Positions 15,729-24,492 of a DNA stretch of 64,000 nt are shown here, in pieces. The notes beneath the pieces were generated by a model. That model was not told the DNA's origin, searched no databases, and saw only the letters and a program-made list of their open reading frames with translations. Both the position numbers and the translations under genes were made by a program. Source of the stretch: Cohnella sp. WQ 127256 (GTDB taxonomy: Bacteria; Bacillota; Bacilli; Paenibacillales; Paenibacillaceae); the NCBI RefSeq assembly GCF_024519285.1, contig NZ_JAMZCY010000007.1, positions 186,001-250,000 of the forward strand. Reading direction: 5' to 3'. The stretch's first letter is position 1. Each line of letters begins with the position of its first letter.

Positions 15729-15737
15729 ATTATAGCA
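15729..15737 (-). promoter_or_regulatory. Extended -10 promoter for the DUF2161-Rieske pair
   Basis: On the minus strand TGCTATAAT reads as an extended -10 element (TGnTATAAT), 45 bases before the GTG start. No convincing -35 box is present, which this promoter type can do without. Confidence 0.45.
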
Positions 15738-15779
15738 CACTGCTTTCAGATGAATTAATGAATGTAAAAGTAATGTTAG

Positions 15780-15809
15780 GTCAAATTCGTCCGCATCCCC
15801 GCATAAGTA
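15780..15809 (+). promoter_or_regulatory. Possible sigma-E (sporulation) promoter of prkA
   Basis: GTCAAATT and CATAAGTA, 14 bases apart, partly match the mother-cell sigma-E consensus. prkA is known to be sigma-E dependent in B. subtilis. The match of the -10 box is only partial. Confidence 0.3.
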
Positions 15810-15857
15810 TGTATTACGTCAAGTGAAGTGTAGAGAAAGATGCGAGGAGGAAGCGGC

Positions 15858-17753
15858 ATGGACATCTTTAGTCGGATCTCAGAATACCGGGCCGAGAGTG
15901 AGAAGTTAAGTTGGTCAGGAAACTTTAGAGATTACATCGATCTACTTCGTCGTGACAATACTCCGGCGATGACCGCGCATGCCCGAGTTTACGATATGAT
16001 CGTTTCCCACGGGGTAGAGGAGCGAGGCGGTAGTAAAAAATATCAGTTTTTTAATTCTGAAATTTTTGGATTGGACCAGACTATGGAAAAGCTCGTAGAG
16101 GAGTACTTCCATTCTGCAGCAAGACGACTTGACGTTCGTAAGAGAATACTGCTATTGATGGGTCCGGTTAGCGGTGGGAAGTCGACCATAGTCACTTTAC
16201 TTAAGAAAGGGCTAGAACAATATTCGCGGACGTCTAGAGGCGCTGTATACGCCATTAAGGGCTGCCCGATGCAAGAAGACCCGTTACATCTTATTCCGAA
16301 TGAGCTGCGTCCTGAGGTCGAGAAGGAGCTAGGTGTGCGTATTGAGGGGGATCTGTGTCCCTCCTGCCAAATGCGGCTACGCACAGAATTCGAAGGCGAC
16401 ATTGAGAAGGTACCGATCGAACGAGTGCTCATCTCCGAGAAAAATCGTGTTGGCATCGGAACGTTTAGTCCATCAGATCCGAAATCACAAGATATCGCGG
16501 ATTTAACCGGAAGTATCGACTTCTCGACGATTACAGAATTCGGGTCAGAGTCGGATCCTCGGGCTTACAGGTTCGATGGTGAGCTCAATAAGGCAAACAG
16601 AGGGTTGATGGAGTTCCAAGAGATGCTCAAGTGTGACGAGAAGTTTCTCTGGAACCTTCTGTCGCTAACGCAAGAAGGGAATTTCAAGGCTGGGCGGTTT
16701 GCTCTTATTAGTGCCGATGAATTAATTGTTGCGCACACGAACGAATCGGAGTATAAGGCGTTTATTTCTAACAAGAAGAACGAAGCGCTGCAATCAAGGA
16801 TGATTGTTATGCCGGTTCCTTATAACCTGAGGGTATCGGATGAGGAGAAAATCTATACGAAGCTTATTGGGCAATCGGATATGAACCACGTACACATTGC
16901 TCCACATGCGTTACGTGCTGCAGCTATTTTCTCCATCCTAACCCGGTTGAAGGAATCGAAGAAGCAAGGGATGGATTTGGTCAAGAAGATGCGAATGTAC
17001 GATGGAGAAGAAGTCGAAGGGTATAAGGAAGCCGATCTGAAGGAAATGCAAAATGAATTTGTAGAAGAAGGCATGTCTGGAATTGACCCTCGTTATGTCA
17101 TTAATCGGATTTCCAGTGCCTTGATCAAGCAGAATATGTCATGTATTAATGCTCTGGACGTATTGCGTGCCTTGAAAGACGGACTAGACCAGCATCCGTC
17201 CATTACGCGGGAGGAGCGGGAGAAGTATTTGAACTTTATTTCCGTCGCGCGTAAGGAATACGACAACCTGGCGAAGAAGGAAATTCAAAAGGCATTTGTA
17301 TATTCCTTCGAGGAATCGGCGCGAACCTTGTTCGATAATTATCTCGATAACATCGAAGCCTATTGTAACTGGTCGAAGATCAAGGATCCGTTGACAGGTG
17401 AAGAGATGGATCCAGATGAGCGTCTTATGCGCTCGATCGAAGAGCAAATCGGTGTCTCGGAAAATGCGAAGAAAGCGTTCCGCGAGGAAATCCTCATTCG
17501 AATATCCGCATACTCACGCAAAGGTAAGAAGTTCGATTACAGCATGCACGACCGGCTTCGGGAAGCAATCGAGAAGAAGCTGTTTACCGATCTCAAGGAC
17601 ATTGTGAAGATTACGACCTCGACGAAGACGCCGGATGAAAGTCAGCTGAAGCGAATCAACGAAGTGACTAAGCGGCTTATGGATGAACACGGCTATTGTC
17701 CAGTCTGTTCTAATGAGCTTCTGCGGTATGTGGGGAGCTTGTTGAATCGTTGA
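15858..17753 (+). CDS. prkA: PrkA-family AAA+ serine protein kinase / ATP-dependent protease
   Basis: A 631-residue protein, the same length as B. subtilis PrkA. An AAA+ domain (about 20-370) has the Walker A loop GPVSGGKST at 102-110 and a zinc-finger-like CPSCQMR insertion near 170. The C-terminal half is the helical PrkA domain and ends with a CPVC motif. It acts in the cytoplasm. PrkA was first described as a serine kinase, and B. subtilis work links it to sporulation and to Lon-like proteolysis. GAGGAGG (15844-15850) is 7 bases before ATG 15858; an upstream ATG at 15840 would place that site inside the gene. The usual partners (YhbH/YeaH, SpoVR) are not adjacent. Confidence 0.93.
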   Translation: MDIFSRISEYRAESEKLSWSGNFRDYIDLLRRDNTPAMTAHARVYDMIVSHGVEERGGSKKYQFFNSEIFGLDQTMEKLVEEYFHSAARRLDVRKRILLLMGPVSGGKSTIVTLLKKGLEQYSRTSRGAVYAIKGCPMQEDPLHLIPNELRPEVEKELGVRIEGDLCPSCQMRLRTEFEGDIEKVPIERVLISEKNRVGIGTFSPSDPKSQDIADLTGSIDFSTITEFGSESDPRAYRFDGELNKANRGLMEFQEMLKCDEKFLWNLLSLTQEGNFKAGRFALISADELIVAHTNESEYKAFISNKKNEALQSRMIVMPVPYNLRVSDEEKIYTKLIGQSDMNHVHIAPHALRAAAIFSILTRLKESKKQGMDLVKKMRMYDGEEVEGYKEADLKEMQNEFVEEGMSGIDPRYVINRISSALIKQNMSCINALDVLRALKDGLDQHPSITREEREKYLNFISVARKEYDNLAKKEIQKAFVYSFEESARTLFDNYLDNIEAYCNWSKIKDPLTGEEMDPDERLMRSIEEQIGVSENAKKAFREEILIRISAYSRKGKKFDYSMHDRLREAIEKKLFTDLKDIVKITTSTKTPDESQLKRINEVTKRLMDEHGYCPVCSNELLRYVGSLLNR

Positions 17754-17785
17754 GAAGTGATTGGGGAATGGATAGATCTTATATC

Positions 17786-17823
17786 GCAAGCGAGCTCAAG
17801 ACGTGAGTCTTGGGCTCGTTTGC
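17786..17823. terminator. Bidirectional terminator between prkA and the GH35 gene
   Basis: A 17-bp stem (two G-T pairs) with a 4-base loop, 33 bases after prkA and 10 bases after the stop of the convergent GH35 gene. The T runs are short on both strands. Confidence 0.55.
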
Positions 17824-17832
17824 TACTCCTAC

Positions 17833-20334
17833 TTATATAAGTTCAGAATCTACTACGATATGGACCTTGGTTATATCGCCTGTTTGTTCTTCGAACAGGA
17901 CGATACGGTTTTCTGCGCGCAGCCAAGTGTGGGGTAAGTAATAGTCTTCGTGACCGTTGTCTGTCCAATAACGACCTAATGAGTGGCCGTTCAGCCAGAT
18001 TACTCCTTTGGTCATACCGGTTAGCCGGATTTTCCAGAATAGAGGCTTCCCAAGTTGAGTTTGCGGGATCGTGAAGTGGCTTGAATAAATCGCTCCGGGC
18101 TGTGGTGCGGTTTCTTTCCCTTCATTCCAAAGCAAAGCGTCTAGTTTACCCTCATCCAATTCCGGATGGGTCAGTACATTCGACTCTATACATAACGAGC
18201 CACGGAATTTCCAATCGTAATTGGGTTCCCTATTATTCCAATCGATATATACAGGGGCGAATATGCCTTTGGCTTCATGATCCATAGACTTCATTCCAAG
18301 CTGCCAATCCCCCTTGATTTTACCTAGATTGTCTGCCAGGACGGCAATGATATTTGTGCCTTTGAGTAAATCGATGGATACGCTCCATGAAGGATGCCGA
18401 CTCCTATCTTCGGCTGTGTGAGGTGCAATACCAACCAAAGATTCATTCGCGAAAAGTAGCAACCTATCCGCATAGCCTTCAAAGAACAGTGTTGTGCTGC
18501 GAGCGGAGGTGGACTGGATTTCTGTGCGATACCAGCCATATCCATAATGACAGTCCAATAAAGTCATCTCTTCCGGATTCCTCATCGTGACCCAAGTGGA
18601 GTCGTCATAATCGACTTTTGCCTCGGGAAATGCGTCTGCCCATGTCCAATCATACAAGACGGGTGGATTCAAGCTCGCTTCATTCCCTCCAAACGTTTCC
18701 TTCCTGATTCCATGTTGATCGATAACCCACGTCTTATCCGTTTTCTGAATCCTCCAATGGTATTCCGTTCCGTCATATCCCAACAGTTCCGTCCCCATGA
18801 TGATTTTATCCGGCAGAAACCAGGTGCGATCGCAAAGTTCGGACGGAATTCCGATAAAGTTCCATATTTGTCCATCAGCCGAAGTAACTGTGAATTGCTG
18901 GGGCAAGGATTCGATCGTAAAGTCAACGACAAGTACGCTATCAATAAGTTCTGCTGGAAAAGTGGAATCATCTTGATGTCGATAAAATTCGTTCATGCGT
19001 AGGCCAAGTTGCACGGACTGCCCCTGTTCCCCGTAGAACAGTATAGTCGTGGCTCCTTCATAGGGTTGCCTAGCGAATAAAGTTGCGGATAGAAAATCAA
19101 TCACAAGACCATCCGATAGTTGAAGATTGCGAATGATCGGAACGCACGCACCTGAAGTTAAGGGGAGAGAGATGATCTTGTCCATGTAGCGAAAACGAGC
19201 TGTCCTCGCTATGGATGTCAGGTTTTCTATAAAAATGATTTCTCCGTTTTGAGAAGATCGGCAACTTAGGAATAACTCGGGGTCAACATTGTCCCACATT
19301 AATCGGTTGTCGCTCTCGCGAAACTCGTACACCGACTCGGAATCGGCCAAGGTTTCGCCCATCGCTGTGGCAAATCGAGCAATCCGCCGTGTTCGGCGTC
19401 CGCATTCGTTGAACAAACCCGATTCATTCAGAGGCGCTTCATTAAAGTAGCTAGTCGTTTGTAAATACATGGAGCGATAGCCGAAATTCGTCCCACCGTG
19501 CCACATGTAATAGTTATAACCTGCCCCTCCACGGGAAAGGATTTTCCACGTCGCCTGCTCGACTTGCGATGGCGTACGTTCATGTTCCGGTTTTTCTTTG
19601 TCCCAGGTGGAGTACCAAGAAGGCCAAAACTCAGTCGAAAAAAGCGGATACTGTGGGTATTTGGAACGATACTCTGCAAAGCGCTCAGCCGGATCATGAG
19701 CGTTGATACATTCCAAGCCACCATCTAGTCCACCTTCGCAGCTAATGTAAGGGACGTCGATACCGTTATCTCTAAACATTTTCACGAGCTCATTCATATA
19801 GCTTTTTCGCTCATTATCATCGAGGCGGATGTTAGCCAGCTCGTTCTCGACCTGCATCATGATAATAGGACCGCCGACTGTAATTAAATGAGGCCGTAGC
19901 CGGGACAATAGAATATCGAACCAGCGGCGTACGTACTTCAGATATACGGCATTGTTTCTTCTTGGAACAAGCCCTTTCTTCTGAAGTAGCCAGGATGGGA
20001 ATCCACCGAAATCCCATTCCGCGCAAATATAGGGGCCAGGACGGCAAATGACATAAAGACCGTATTCCTTGGCTAATGTTATGAATTGCTCCAAGTCGTT
20101 GTTTTCCTCGAACTCGAATTTGCCTTCCTCCGGTTCATGGACGTTCCATGCTACGTAGGTTTCGATACAATTCAGTCCGAATTGACGTGCCTTCTCTAAC
20201 CGATCTCTCCAAAGCTCCTTCGGAATTCGGAAATAATGTATCGTTCCGGAGACGAGAAATGTCCTTTTTCCGTCGATCAGAAAGCCTTTGTGATCATATT
20301 TTACTTGATCTGAAAAATTGTTGTTATCGAACAT
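17833..20334 (-). CDS. Glycoside hydrolase family 35 beta-galactosidase (cytoplasmic)
   Basis: An 833-residue GH35 enzyme, expected to remove terminal beta-linked galactose by a retaining mechanism. The catalytic barrel fills about residues 10-330: TIHYFRIPKELW, ETYVAWNVHEP, RPGPYICAEWDFGGFPSWL, the acid/base Glu165 in MMQVENELAN and the nucleophile Glu235 in FSTEFWPSW. Beta-sandwich domains follow, the last being jelly-roll like (GVIWLNGHSLGRYW). There is no signal peptide, so it works on oligosaccharides after uptake. GAGAGGA precedes the ATG. The gene is divergent from the AraC regulator and next to a sugar transporter and two GH38-type genes, so it is probably part of one glycan-utilisation regulon. 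Confidence 0.93.
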   Translation of the reverse strand: MFDNNNFSDQVKYDHKGFLIDGKRTFLVSGTIHYFRIPKELWRDRLEKARQFGLNCIETYVAWNVHEPEEGKFEFEENNDLEQFITLAKEYGLYVICRPGPYICAEWDFGGFPSWLLQKKGLVPRRNNAVYLKYVRRWFDILLSRLRPHLITVGGPIIMMQVENELANIRLDDNERKSYMNELVKMFRDNGIDVPYISCEGGLDGGLECINAHDPAERFAEYRSKYPQYPLFSTEFWPSWYSTWDKEKPEHERTPSQVEQATWKILSRGGAGYNYYMWHGGTNFGYRSMYLQTTSYFNEAPLNESGLFNECGRRTRRIARFATAMGETLADSESVYEFRESDNRLMWDNVDPELFLSCRSSQNGEIIFIENLTSIARTARFRYMDKIISLPLTSGACVPIIRNLQLSDGLVIDFLSATLFARQPYEGATTILFYGEQGQSVQLGLRMNEFYRHQDDSTFPAELIDSVLVVDFTIESLPQQFTVTSADGQIWNFIGIPSELCDRTWFLPDKIIMGTELLGYDGTEYHWRIQKTDKTWVIDQHGIRKETFGGNEASLNPPVLYDWTWADAFPEAKVDYDDSTWVTMRNPEEMTLLDCHYGYGWYRTEIQSTSARSTTLFFEGYADRLLLFANESLVGIAPHTAEDRSRHPSWSVSIDLLKGTNIIAVLADNLGKIKGDWQLGMKSMDHEAKGIFAPVYIDWNNREPNYDWKFRGSLCIESNVLTHPELDEGKLDALLWNEGKETAPQPGAIYSSHFTIPQTQLGKPLFWKIRLTGMTKGVIWLNGHSLGRYWTDNGHEDYYLPHTWLRAENRIVLFEEQTGDITKVHIVVDSELI

Positions 20335-20369
20335 TCTTATATTATCCTCTCTATTTATCTTTATTTATC

Positions 20370-20387
20370 TTTCATGTTAATATGAAA
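20370..20387. promoter_or_regulatory. Inverted repeat in the divergent GH35 / araC intergenic region
   Basis: TTTCAT, six bases, ATGAAA: an 18-base symmetric site midway between the two divergent start codons. A repeated TTTATCTT sequence lies beside it. It may be an operator shared by both promoters, possibly for the AraC protein encoded next to it. Confidence 0.4.
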
Positions 20388-20452
20388 TATAGGGATTTTG
20401 AAAGAGTTGAAAAAGAACATGAATATGACTCATTGAACATTGGAGGTTCGTC

Positions 20453-21271
20453 ATGTCTGTTCGTTTTATGTCCGATAAGGATGGTGCCTACGAGCTACCG
20501 CTTGAAGTTTATACCGTGGGCTTACAAGAGCAAGGATATATTGTACGTACGGAAGGCTTCTCTGCCCATCAGCTATTTGTTACAGAACAAGGTAGTGGAA
20601 TATTAAGGGTACAAGGAGAAGGACAATGGGAAATCGGATATGGAGACGTGTTCTTCGTTCGCGAAGGGGTCGTCCACGAGTACTATCCAACGGGGGAACA
20701 GGCTTGGATAATAGGCTTCATCTCTTTTGTAGGAAATATTTCTTCGGGTTTGATCGATGAGTTGGGTCTAGGAAACGTGAGTGTTATTCGAATGAAGAGT
20801 GAAACCCGAAGGATCGGAGAACTAATCAAAGAGATCTGGCATCAAAGCGAATACCAAAATGAGAAAACAAGATGGCTAGCTTCTCAGGCTCTATACGCGA
20901 TACTAATGGAAGTTCACTTTATTTCCCGTAACGAGTTCGACCGCCCACTAGTAAAATCTAGCGTGATGGATCGTCTCGTTACGTTTCTCCATGAACACTA
21001 TTCACTACCCATGCAAATTCCCGATGTTGCCCAATCTGTCGGTTATACCCCCCAGCATTTGAATCGGTTGTTTCGCAAGGAATTCGGCATGCCCGTGCAG
21101 AAATATTTACAGCAGATTCGACTTCAAAAAGCAGCGGAATTACTGGAGCAAAGCAACGAGGTTCCCGTTCATGAAGTAGCGGGACGTGTTGGAATGGAAA
21201 CTGGTTATTTCATCAAGGCGTTCAAGCGGGCTTACGGCATGACTCCCGGAAAAATGAAAAGACCGAAGTAG
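20453..21271 (+). CDS. AraC-family transcriptional regulator with N-terminal cupin
   Basis: A 272-residue regulator. The N-terminal half is an AraC-type cupin sensor (about 10-150; HQLFVTEQGSGILRVQG, GDVFFVREGVVHEY), which in this family binds a sugar. The C-terminal half has two helix-turn-helix motifs (about 175-270: IPDVAQSVGYTPQHLNRLFRKEFG and VHEVAGRVGMETGYFIKAFKRAYGMTP). TTGGAGG precedes the ATG. It is divergent from the GH35 gene and upstream of a YesMN-type pair, so it likely controls the adjoining glycan genes in response to an intracellular sugar. Confidence 0.9.
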   Translation: MSVRFMSDKDGAYELPLEVYTVGLQEQGYIVRTEGFSAHQLFVTEQGSGILRVQGEGQWEIGYGDVFFVREGVVHEYYPTGEQAWIIGFISFVGNISSGLIDELGLGNVSVIRMKSETRRIGELIKEIWHQSEYQNEKTRWLASQALYAILMEVHFISRNEFDRPLVKSSVMDRLVTFLHEHYSLPMQIPDVAQSVGYTPQHLNRLFRKEFGMPVQKYLQQIRLQKAAELLEQSNEVPVHEVAGRVGMETGYFIKAFKRAYGMTPGKMKRPK

Positions 21272-21319
21272 GAAGCAAGCCCATCAACACGGATTCACTA
21301 CATAGGAGGGGGCGGGAGC

Positions 21320-23038
21320 TTGAGGTTATTTTTAAGATCGCTTGAGAAGCTGTTTTACTCAATCAAAAAAAGACTGGTCGTTATTTTACTGCTGAGCACC
21401 ATTTTGCCATTAATTACATTGGGCTTCGTTTCTTACATCTCCTTCTCCAAGCTCTATCAAAATAAAATCAATAACGGAATTCAGAACAGCCTTCGCCAGG
21501 AAGGCATGGCTTTGCAGAGCGCGCTGGATAATCTGAGCTATGCTTCGGTGCAATTATCTTATGAGGGCAGCATCGGACAGAAGTTCTATCAATATTTAAC
21601 GGAGAGCAAGCAATCTCAGAAGATCGAGCTTCGCGAGGAAATATCCAATAATCTAACATTGGTTAACTTTACTAATCCGAATGTCGGTGTTATGTTTTAT
21701 TATTTTCCGAATTCCCAATCTATCCTATTTGAGAATTTGGAAGTGACACCCGGATTTGATTTCAGTAATCTCCCCGTGTTTACGACATACAAGAATTTGA
21801 CATTCAATGGTCCTCATCGGACCTCTTACCGTTATGGTAAGGAATTCGTTTTTTCCATGCTGCGCCAGGTGGACGTCGCCGGTTTCGACACCGTGTTCGT
21901 TTATTTGGAAACGAATTTTAAGCTTTTTCAGACCGTTCTGAATAAAAAGCAGTTCGGTATGAACGCTTTCCACTTGTTGCTCAATGATAAAGGGATAGTC
22001 GTGTACAGCGACGATCCGGAGAAGTTTGCTATCGGTAAAACGTACACCGAAACTACGGTTAACCAACAATATTCCTATTTTATCGAAACGGACAATCCTC
22101 AAGGCTGGAAGCTTGCGGTCGCCATACCGAATTCTGACATTAAGCAGGAAATGAATAAGTGGCTTGAACAGCTTCTCATTATCGGCAGCTTGGCCGTTGT
22201 GCTCTCACTGTGGCTAGGCTATGCGATATTCAAAATGATCTATACTCCGATTACGCAAATCAATAAAGAAGTCCGACTACTCTCCGATCCACTCGTAGCT
22301 CATAGAAAAACATCAACGAATATAGAAGAGTTCGACATGTTAATGTCTAGGTTCTCCGACATGAGGCAGCAAGTAAAAGACTTGATCGAGGAAGTGAAGC
22401 AGAAGGAACGGCTGCGCGGCGACTTGGAGGTGGAGAAGCTACTCCATCAGATCAATCCTCATTTTCTTTATAACACGCTGAATACGATTCAATGGATTGC
22501 CAGATTGAACGGTGAGGAAGAAATCGACCGCTTGATCGCCATCTTCTCCAATGTGCTTCAGTATAATTTGGGCAAAGAGGGAAGTCTGGTAACAGTTGGC
22601 GATGAAATCGAAATTATTCGAGATTACATTACACTTCAAAGAATTCGATACAATTATAAATTCGATGTTAGAGTCCAGGTAGATGAGTCGGTTAAGCAAG
22701 TGCAAATCCCTCGCTTTATTTTGCAACCCCTTGTAGAGAATGCGCTATATCACGGGATGAAAGATGATTGCATCATTGAAGTGATCGTTGGTTTGAACGC
22801 TCAGAATAAGCTTGGGATCGTCGTGAAGGACAATGGTAAAGGAATGAAGCCTGAAGTTCTCGATAGACTATTCACTGGCGAGACGGATCCTCGCAAAAAA
22901 AGTGGCATGGGAATTGGGTTGAATTACGTGCTTCGCGTATTGAAGACCCGTTATGGGGAACGGCTAACGATGGATATTCAAAGTGAGCCGGAAATTGGGA
23001 CGTCGGTATCGATAACGATACCTTTGCACATCGACTGA
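21320..23038 (+). CDS. YesM-type sensor histidine kinase
   Basis: A 572-residue membrane kinase. The order is: basic start, helix at about 18-40 (LVVILLLSTILPLITLGFVSYI), a large extracytoplasmic sensor of the dCache type (about 41-285), a second helix (about 286-310), HAMP, then the His_kinase domain with HQINPHFLYNTLNTIQW (phospho-acceptor His381) and HATPase_c (VVKDNGKGM, SGMGIGLNYVLRVL). TTG 21320 is the start, with GGAGGG 9 bases upstream. The partner YesN-like regulator follows after 13 bases. Pairs of this kind regulate CUT1 sugar transporters and glycosidases in Bacillus and Paenibacillus, which fits the genes downstream. Confidence 0.92.
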   Translation: MRLFLRSLEKLFYSIKKRLVVILLLSTILPLITLGFVSYISFSKLYQNKINNGIQNSLRQEGMALQSALDNLSYASVQLSYEGSIGQKFYQYLTESKQSQKIELREEISNNLTLVNFTNPNVGVMFYYFPNSQSILFENLEVTPGFDFSNLPVFTTYKNLTFNGPHRTSYRYGKEFVFSMLRQVDVAGFDTVFVYLETNFKLFQTVLNKKQFGMNAFHLLLNDKGIVVYSDDPEKFAIGKTYTETTVNQQYSYFIETDNPQGWKLAVAIPNSDIKQEMNKWLEQLLIIGSLAVVLSLWLGYAIFKMIYTPITQINKEVRLLSDPLVAHRKTSTNIEEFDMLMSRFSDMRQQVKDLIEEVKQKERLRGDLEVEKLLHQINPHFLYNTLNTIQWIARLNGEEEIDRLIAIFSNVLQYNLGKEGSLVTVGDEIEIIRDYITLQRIRYNYKFDVRVQVDESVKQVQIPRFILQPLVENALYHGMKDDCIIEVIVGLNAQNKLGIVVKDNGKGMKPEVLDRLFTGETDPRKKSGMGIGLNYVLRVLKTRYGERLTMDIQSEPEIGTSVSITIPLHID

Positions 23039-23051
23039 TGGGGGTTAGCGA

Positions 23052-24476
23052 ATGACGAATGTTCTTATCGTGGATGACGAATGGTTAGTTAGACAAGGGC
23101 TTATAACATTGATGCCTTGGGATGAGTATGGGATGAAGGTAATCGGAGAGGCAAACGACGGCGAAGAGGCTCTTATAGCGGCAAGTGAGAATGTGATCGA
23201 CCTTATGTTTGTCGACCTTACGATGCCAGTTATGGATGGATTCGAATTGATGAGGGAAATGCATATCCGTTATCCTGCTGTCAAAATCGTCGTCCTCACC
23301 TGCCATCAGGATTTCGATTATTTACAAGAAGCGATGAGGCTAGGAGCCATTGATTATATCGTCAAAACGAAATTAGTTAAAGATAAAATGGACGAGGCAT
23401 TACATAGGATCTCATCAAGGATTAATTTTGATAGAAGCACCGTGCCTGCATCACAAGCTGCACAGACATCAACGTCTGCGATACCGTTGCGAGGTTACTT
23501 GCTCCTGTCTCTTGATCAAATTAGTGGGATAGAGCAATTGTTCGGAATTTCGTGGCTTCGGGAGGAACAATTGATCCGAATCCGCGAGGGAACGTGGTTT
23601 CTTCCGCGTTCGAGCTCGCTTCAAGAGGACAAGGAAGTGAACGATTTTCTGTATGGGGGACAGGGACCTTCGTGGGTGCTCATAAAGGTTTACGATGATG
23701 AAGGAAAGCATATTGAACAAATGGGTCAATTGCTGCTCTCTTATGTGGAAGAAGAATGGTATTATCTATTCCGTCCTCTAATGCAGGTTTATACAGTATC
23801 CTTGAGTTCGTCGAATCTAAGGGAACAAGCGGGTAGGATGAGTATGGATCTCTTGGCAGCTGATTGGCGCTCATTCTATTGGCTATTTGACGATAATGCT
23901 TATGGACAAGGACTGAGGCATTTTCAATCGATGGGTAGCTCTAGATTGCAAGCGTGGCAGTTTATAACGATGATTGGCGAAGAATATGCGGAGATGTTCC
24001 GTCGCAATGATTATCATGATCTATTGGCGACCGTAAAGACCCCTTTTCCGACTTGGCATCATCTTGAAACCTGGTTACTGCAAACCCGAATGAAACTATC
24101 AAAGCTTCTTGCAGAAATATTTTCAGTAGAAATCATTCGGAATATTACTAAAGCCGTTGTTTATTTGGAACATAACCTTAGTGAACGGATCAATCAAGAC
24201 GAGATTGCAGGTATTGCGTCCATGAGTCGCAGCTATTTCAGCGTTTGCTTCAAAAATGTGCTTCAACAAACGTTTAGTGATTTTCTTAGAGATAAGCGGT
24301 TAAAGAGAGCGATGCTATTATTACTAGAAACGGATGAGCCTATTCAATGGATTTCCGCAAAAACGGGCTTTATGGATGAGAAATACTTCAGTAAAGTATT
24401 TAGAAACAAAACGGGAATGCTTCCGACAGCTTATAGAAAACAACTCAGGGACGAAGCGCGTATGCAGACGGTGTAA
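23052..24476 (+). CDS. YesN-type response regulator (receiver plus AraC HTH)
   Basis: A 474-residue regulator. The receiver (about 1-120) has DD at 8-9, phospho-acceptor Asp55 in LMFVDLTMPVMDG and Lys in DYIVKTKLVKDK. A poorly conserved middle part of about 240 residues follows. The C-terminal AraC-type domain (about 370-470) has EIAGIASMSRSYFSVCFKNV and IQWISAKTGFMDEKYFSKVF. It should activate the solute-binding protein, permease and glycosidase genes when phosphorylated by the adjacent kinase. GATGGGGG precedes ATG 23052. The following lipoprotein gene begins 16 bases after the stop, so it is in the same operon. Confidence 0.92.
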   Translation: MTNVLIVDDEWLVRQGLITLMPWDEYGMKVIGEANDGEEALIAASENVIDLMFVDLTMPVMDGFELMREMHIRYPAVKIVVLTCHQDFDYLQEAMRLGAIDYIVKTKLVKDKMDEALHRISSRINFDRSTVPASQAAQTSTSAIPLRGYLLLSLDQISGIEQLFGISWLREEQLIRIREGTWFLPRSSSLQEDKEVNDFLYGGQGPSWVLIKVYDDEGKHIEQMGQLLLSYVEEEWYYLFRPLMQVYTVSLSSSNLREQAGRMSMDLLAADWRSFYWLFDDNAYGQGLRHFQSMGSSRLQAWQFITMIGEEYAEMFRRNDYHDLLATVKTPFPTWHHLETWLLQTRMKLSKLLAEIFSVEIIRNITKAVVYLEHNLSERINQDEIAGIASMSRSYFSVCFKNVLQQTFSDFLRDKRLKRAMLLLLETDEPIQWISAKTGFMDEKYFSKVFRNKTGMLPTAYRKQLRDEARMQTV

Positions 24477-24492
24477 AGAGAGGAATTTGAAA

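Noticed and set aside
24334-24492. Longer start for the first solute-binding protein, overlapping the YesN gene
   Set aside because: It would place 53 charged residues before the signal peptide. The ribosome site and the paralogue both point to TTG 24493.
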